Of a stretch of 22,420 nt of DNA, positions 16,953-22,420 are shown in pieces. Location of the stretch: contig RFFU01000049.1 in assembly GCA_003697085.1 (NCBI GenBank), positions 1-22,420 of the forward strand, read 5' to 3'. Position numbers and translations under genes: made by a program. A model generated the notes under the pieces. The model was not told where the DNA came from and did no database searches. It saw only the letters and a program-made list of their open reading frames with translations. This DNA comes from Candidatus Hydrogenedentota bacterium (GTDB lineage: Bacteria > UBA8481 > J006). The first letter of the stretch is position 1. Every line of letters begins with the position of its first letter.

Positions 16953-17028
16953 GCGCGTTCCCGTGCGGGATTGGGCGGGTGAGACCTGCTGAAAATCCCG
17001 AAAGTCTGATAGGTGTGAGGAAGGTGTT

Positions 17029-18546
17029 ATGCAGATACGTCCCGAAGAGATTTCCCGTGTTATTCGTGAAGAGATCGCCAACTTTGATGCTCGTTCAACG
17101 ATGACCAATGTCGGAACCGTGATCCAGGTTGGAGACGGGATTGCTCGGATCTGGGGGCTTTCCGAGGCGATGTCCATGGAACTATTGGAATTTCCGAACA
17201 ATGTCTATGGAATGGCGATGAATCTCGAGGAAGACACGGTCGGAGCCGTGATCCTGGGCGACGACAAACTTCTCAAGGAAGGAGACACGGTTCGATGCAC
17301 GGGGCGTGTGGTGGATGTTCCGGCGGGTGAAGCGATGATCGGGCGTGTGGTGAATCCGTTGGGGCAGCCGATCGACGGGAAGGGACCGATCAAGACGGAG
17401 GTTCGGCAGTTGGTCGAGGTGAAGGCGCCGGGTGTCATCGTGAGGAAGCCGGTGACGGAGCCGCTTCAAACCGGCCTCAAAGCGATCGACTCGATGATTC
17501 CGATCGGACGCGGGCAGAGGGAGTTGATCATCGGTGATCGTCAGACAGGCAAGACGGCGCTGATTGTCGATACAATCATCAACCAAAAGGGTCAAGATAT
17601 GATCTGCATTTACGTCGCGATCGGGCAGAAGAAGTCGACGGTGGCGCAGGTCGTGAAGGTTCTCGAGGATGCCGGAGCGATGGAGTACACGATCGTGGTG
17701 AGTGCTTCGGCATCGGAACCGGCTCCGTTGCAATTCCTGGCTCCCTACGCGGGATGCGCCATCGGGGAATATTTTCGAGACAAGGGCGGACACGTCCTCT
17801 GTGCCTACGATGATCTGTCGAAACACGCCCAGGCCTATCGCCAGTTGGCGTTGCTCCTGCGGCGGCCTCCGGGACGCGAGGCCTATCCCGGCGATGTCTT
17901 CTATCTTCACTCTCGCCTTCTGGAGCGCGCGTGCAAATTCAACGAGGCCAACGGCGGCGGATCGTTGACGGCGTTGCCGGTAATCGAGACGCAGGCCGGT
18001 GATGTTTCGGCCTACATTCCGACGAACGTCATCTCGATCACAGACGGGCAGATCTATCTCGAATCGGGGCTTTTTTATTCGGGGGTTCGTCCTGCGGTGA
18101 ACGTGGGCCTTTCCGTCTCCCGTGTCGGCGGCTCGGCTCAGAACCCGGCGATGAAGAAGGTTGCGGGGCGGTTGCGGTTGGAACTGGCGCAGTACCGGGA
18201 ACTGGCCGCCTTTGCGCAATTCGCCAGCGATCTCGACAAGGCGACGCAGCAGCAACTGAACCGTGGAGCGCACCTCGTGGAAATCCTCAAGCAACCCCAA
18301 TATGAGCCGATGCCCGTGGAGAAGCAGATCGTGATCATCTTCGCGGGCACAAACGGGTACCTCGACGAAATTCCCCTCCCGCAATGCGCGCGTTATCAGG
18401 AGGAACTTTTCCAGTATCTCGAAGACCGGCATCCGGAGGTTTTCGAGACGTTGCGGACGGAGAAGAAGATGGACGAGGCTTTGGCCGAGAAACTCAAGGA
18501 TGTCCTGACGGAGTTCGGAAAGAGTTTTTCGGTGGAGAAGGCCTGA
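17029..18546 (+). CDS. atpA: F-type ATP synthase subunit alpha
   Basis: Regulatory nucleotide-binding subunit of the F1 alpha3beta3 ring; alternates with beta around gamma on the cytoplasmic side of the inner membrane. 505 aa, full length. N-terminal [20 protein letters not shown]; beta-barrel domain ([16 protein letters not shown]); P-loop GDRQTGKT at 169-176; catalytic-site features [30 protein letters not shown] and [43 protein letters not shown], which carries the arginine-finger motif; then the C-terminal helical domain. First gene of an alpha-gamma-beta-epsilon operon with its own promoter; the delta (atpH) and b (atpF) genes usually upstream are absent. atpG follows after 36 bp. Confidence 0.98.
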   Translation: MQIRPEEISRVIREEIANFDARSTMTNVGTVIQVGDGIARIWGLSEAMSMELLEFPNNVYGMAMNLEEDTVGAVILGDDKLLKEGDTVRCTGRVVDVPAGEAMIGRVVNPLGQPIDGKGPIKTEVRQLVEVKAPGVIVRKPVTEPLQTGLKAIDSMIPIGRGQRELIIGDRQTGKTALIVDTIINQKGQDMICIYVAIGQKKSTVAQVVKVLEDAGAMEYTIVVSASASEPAPLQFLAPYAGCAIGEYFRDKGGHVLCAYDDLSKHAQAYRQLALLLRRPPGREAYPGDVFYLHSRLLERACKFNEANGGGSLTALPVIETQAGDVSAYIPTNVISITDGQIYLESGLFYSGVRPAVNVGLSVSRVGGSAQNPAMKKVAGRLRLELAQYRELAAFAQFASDLDKATQQQLNRGAHLVEILKQPQYEPMPVEKQIVIIFAGTNGYLDEIPLPQCARYQEELFQYLEDRHPEVFETLRTEKKMDEALAEKLKDVLTEFGKSFSVEKA

Positions 18547-18582
18547 GATCACGGAAACGGGACCGGAGTCCGGAGAAGCGAT

Positions 18583-20892
<2,310 letters not shown>

Positions 20893-20893
<1 letters not shown>

Positions 20894-21360
20894 TGGGAAC
20901 GGAAGCGACCGCAACGAGGGGGGACATATCGGAAGAAACCTCGGTTTTGCATTACGAGATCGTGACGCCTCATTCGCGGGTGGGCGCAGGAGAATGCGAA
21001 ATGCTCGTCGCCCCGGCGGCGACGGGGGAAGTCGGTATTCTGCCCCGCCACGCACCGTATCTTTCGGCCTTGGGAATCGGAGTGTTGCGAATCCGGAAAA
21101 CGGATCGGGAAGAGAAGGTTTTCGTGGCCGGGGGATTTTTGGAGGTCTTAGAGAACAAGATCGTGGTGTTGGCGGAGCAGGCGGAGCGTCCGGAACAAAT
21201 CGATGTTGCGAGGGCTGAAGCGGCGCTGGAGCGCGCGCGGCGTCGTCTGGAAACGTTCACCGGCTTGGGCAAGGAGGGGGAGGGGATCGATCGAGTTCGC
21301 GCCAGGCGCGCGTTTCAGAGAGCGGTGGCCCGCCTCAAGACCGCGGGACGAAGAGACTGA
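20893..21360 (+). CDS. atpC: F-type ATP synthase subunit epsilon
   Basis: Small rotor subunit that binds gamma and the c-ring and restrains ATP hydrolysis. The beta-sandwich is clear (LHYEIVTPHSRVGAGECEMLVAPAATGEVGILPRHAPYLSALGIGVLRIRK; EKVFVAGGFLEVLENKIVVLAEQAERPEQID), followed by the two C-terminal helices (RAEAALERARRRLETF). At 155 aa it is slightly longer than the usual 130-140, with a hydrophilic N-terminal extension of about 18 residues (MGTEATATRGDISEETSV) and a basic C-terminus. Its ATG overlaps the atpD stop (TAATG), and its stop overlaps the ATG of the next gene (TGATG), so three genes are translationally coupled. Confidence 0.95.
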
Positions 21361-22420
21361 TGATTCGGCGGGTCGGAGTGTCAATGGCGCTCCTGGCCTC
21401 GTTGATGGTGGGGGTTGCTTCTCCGGCGGAAGCAAGGGAACTCAATCCCTACCAACTCCGCGCGCTCTATCGGCTCTATGTTACGGCGACCTATAAGGCG
21501 CAAACGGGGGACTGGGCGGGAGCGTTGAAGGATTTCCAGGCTGCGGCCAATCTGGCTCCGCGTTCCGCCGAGATTCTTCTCCAGCTGGCCCGGGCTTATT
21601 ATCACACATCTCAAATCAAACAAGCGGAACGGTACGCGCACTTGGCGTTGGAGGCCGACAGTTCGGCTTCGGAGGCTTACGTGATCCTTGGAGAGATCGC
21701 GTTGGCGGCCGAGGATGCCGCGGCGGCCGACTCCTATTTCTCCCAGCGCCTGCGTTGGGAACCGAACGATGACCAGACCCGTTTACGACTCGGGTTTTTG
21801 CGCGAGGAAGCGGGAGATCTGGAGGGCGTTGTGGAGGTTTTGACGGATTTCCCACCGCAGCGCCGGGGAGCCGCGACGGCGCACTACCACCGCGGCCTCG
21901 CTCTCGTCCGTCTCGGACGCTACGACGAGGCGATCTCGGCTTTTCGAACCGTCGTGAACCTCGTCCCCGATCACACGGACTCCTATCGTTTCCTGGCACT
22001 TCTCGAGGAGCAACAAGGTCGCGACGAGGAAGCCCTGGAGGACTGGGGAACGGTCCTGAATCTCGATCCGAATAACATCCAGGCTTTGCGGCATCGGATC
22101 GATCTCTTGTTGGAGAGGAACCGGGTGAAGAAGGCGCGAGAAGATCTTCTGCGGCTTTCCCGTTTGACGGCGGGTGATTCCGGAGGAGTGGATCCGGATG
22201 CGCTGTTGTATCAGTATGCTATGGAGGAGGGGAATTACGGTGCCGCGGCTCGGGCCTTGCTTCGGGTGGCGCGGAAGAAAAACGCGGGAGAGACAACCTT
22301 TCTGCAAGCGGCCCTGTTGGCGTCGCGGGGCGAGGGAGATACGGAGATTGTAATCGAAGCGCTTGAGGGCGCTTATCGAGTAAGCGGAAAAGAAGCGTTG
22401 GGGCACTTGGCGGCGCGGAC
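21360..22420 (+). CDS. Exported TPR-repeat protein, 5' part (3' end outside window)
   Basis: The frame opens at ATG 21360, overlapping the atpC stop, and stays open to the end of the window (353 codons). The first about 25 residues (MIRRVGVSMALLASLMVGVASPAEA) are a Sec signal peptide with cleavage after AEA, so the protein is probably periplasmic or attached to an envelope layer; no lipobox Cys is present. The rest is tandem tetratricopeptide repeats with the Gly-Ala-Pro spacing of TPRs: WAGALKDFQAAANLAPRSAEILLQLARAYYHTSQIKQAERYAHLALEAD; AHYHRGLALVRLGRYDEAISAFRTVVNLVPDHTDSYRFLALLEEQQGRDEEALEDWGTVLNLDPNN. TPR proteins scaffold complexes; its partner is unknown. Coupled translation with the F1 genes implies co-expression but not a shared function. 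Total length and C-terminal domain are unknown. Confidence 0.88.
   Translation, partial: MIRRVGVSMALLASLMVGVASPAEARELNPYQLRALYRLYVTATYKAQTGDWAGALKDFQAAANLAPRSAEILLQLARAYYHTSQIKQAERYAHLALEADSSASEAYVILGEIALAAEDAAAADSYFSQRLRWEPNDDQTRLRLGFLREEAGDLEGVVEVLTDFPPQRRGAATAHYHRGLALVRLGRYDEAISAFRTVVNLVPDHTDSYRFLALLEEQQGRDEEALEDWGTVLNLDPNNIQALRHRIDLLLERNRVKKAREDLLRLSRLTAGDSGGVDPDALLYQYAMEEGNYGAAARALLRVARKKNAGETTFLQAALLASRGEGDTEIVIEALEGAYRVSGKEALGHLAAR

Larger units (their letters stand above)
16615..17028. other. 414-bp intergenic region with ACACGGAA repeats and the atp promoter
   Basis: No gene. The left part (16644-16750) is a cluster of degenerate ACACGGAA units; the middle (16751-16915) shows no recognisable structure; the right end carries the atpA promoter (16924-16952) and a leader of about 70 nt. 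Frames open across the repeat (for example 16590-16853) read low-complexity repeats and are not proteins. Confidence 0.65.

Overview
This 22.4-kb window looks like chromosomal DNA of a Gram-negative (diderm) bacterium of moderately high GC content. An outer-membrane porin, a signal-peptide TPR protein, SecA with a zinc tail, ClpB and an F-type ATP synthase support this. The phylum cannot be fixed from the sequence alone. The dispersed intergenic repeats, the two orphan ATPase/nuclease-fold genes and the separation of the F1 genes from Fo suggest an environmental lineage rather than a model proteobacterium, but that is inference.

Layout. (1) 2-751, + strand: 3' end of an AAA-ATPase-like/PD-(D/E)XK gene, closed by a perfect 28-bp palindrome. 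(2) 817-7023, - strand: a probable operon read right to left, cca (tRNA nucleotidyltransferase), a membrane-anchored TPR protein with a degenerate restriction-endonuclease-like domain, secA, 5-formyl-THF cyclo-ligase, then a 65-aa unknown. (3) 7024-8570: a regulatory gap with a strong sigma-54-type promoter, then an outer-membrane beta-barrel gene on +. (4) 8748-14418, - strand: acs (acetyl-CoA synthetase), a DtxR-family regulator with unusual ligand residues and a Cys cluster, then clpB behind its own promoter region. (5) 14419-15471: repeat-rich DNA holding an inverted-repeat element and an unlisted small gene (14945-15274) that has its own promoter and ribosome binding site but appears frameshifted. 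(6) 15472-16614, + strand: an AAA/DUF4143 ATPase whose promoter is covered by a 30-bp inverted repeat. (7) 16615-17028: an ACACGGAA repeat cluster, then a good sigma-70-type promoter. (8) 17029-22420, + strand: atpA-atpG-atpD-atpC, then a gene overlapping atpC by one base that encodes an exported TPR protein and runs off the window.

Most genes are housekeeping: tRNA 3'-end maturation, protein export, folate metabolism, disaggregation, acetate activation and ATP synthesis. The accessory interest lies in the TPR/nuclease-fold fusion, the divergent DtxR regulator, the frameshifted small gene, the operator-like repeat before the DUF4143 gene, and the F1-only ATP synthase cluster with its attached TPR gene. 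I saw no rRNA, tRNA, CRISPR array, transposase or phage gene.
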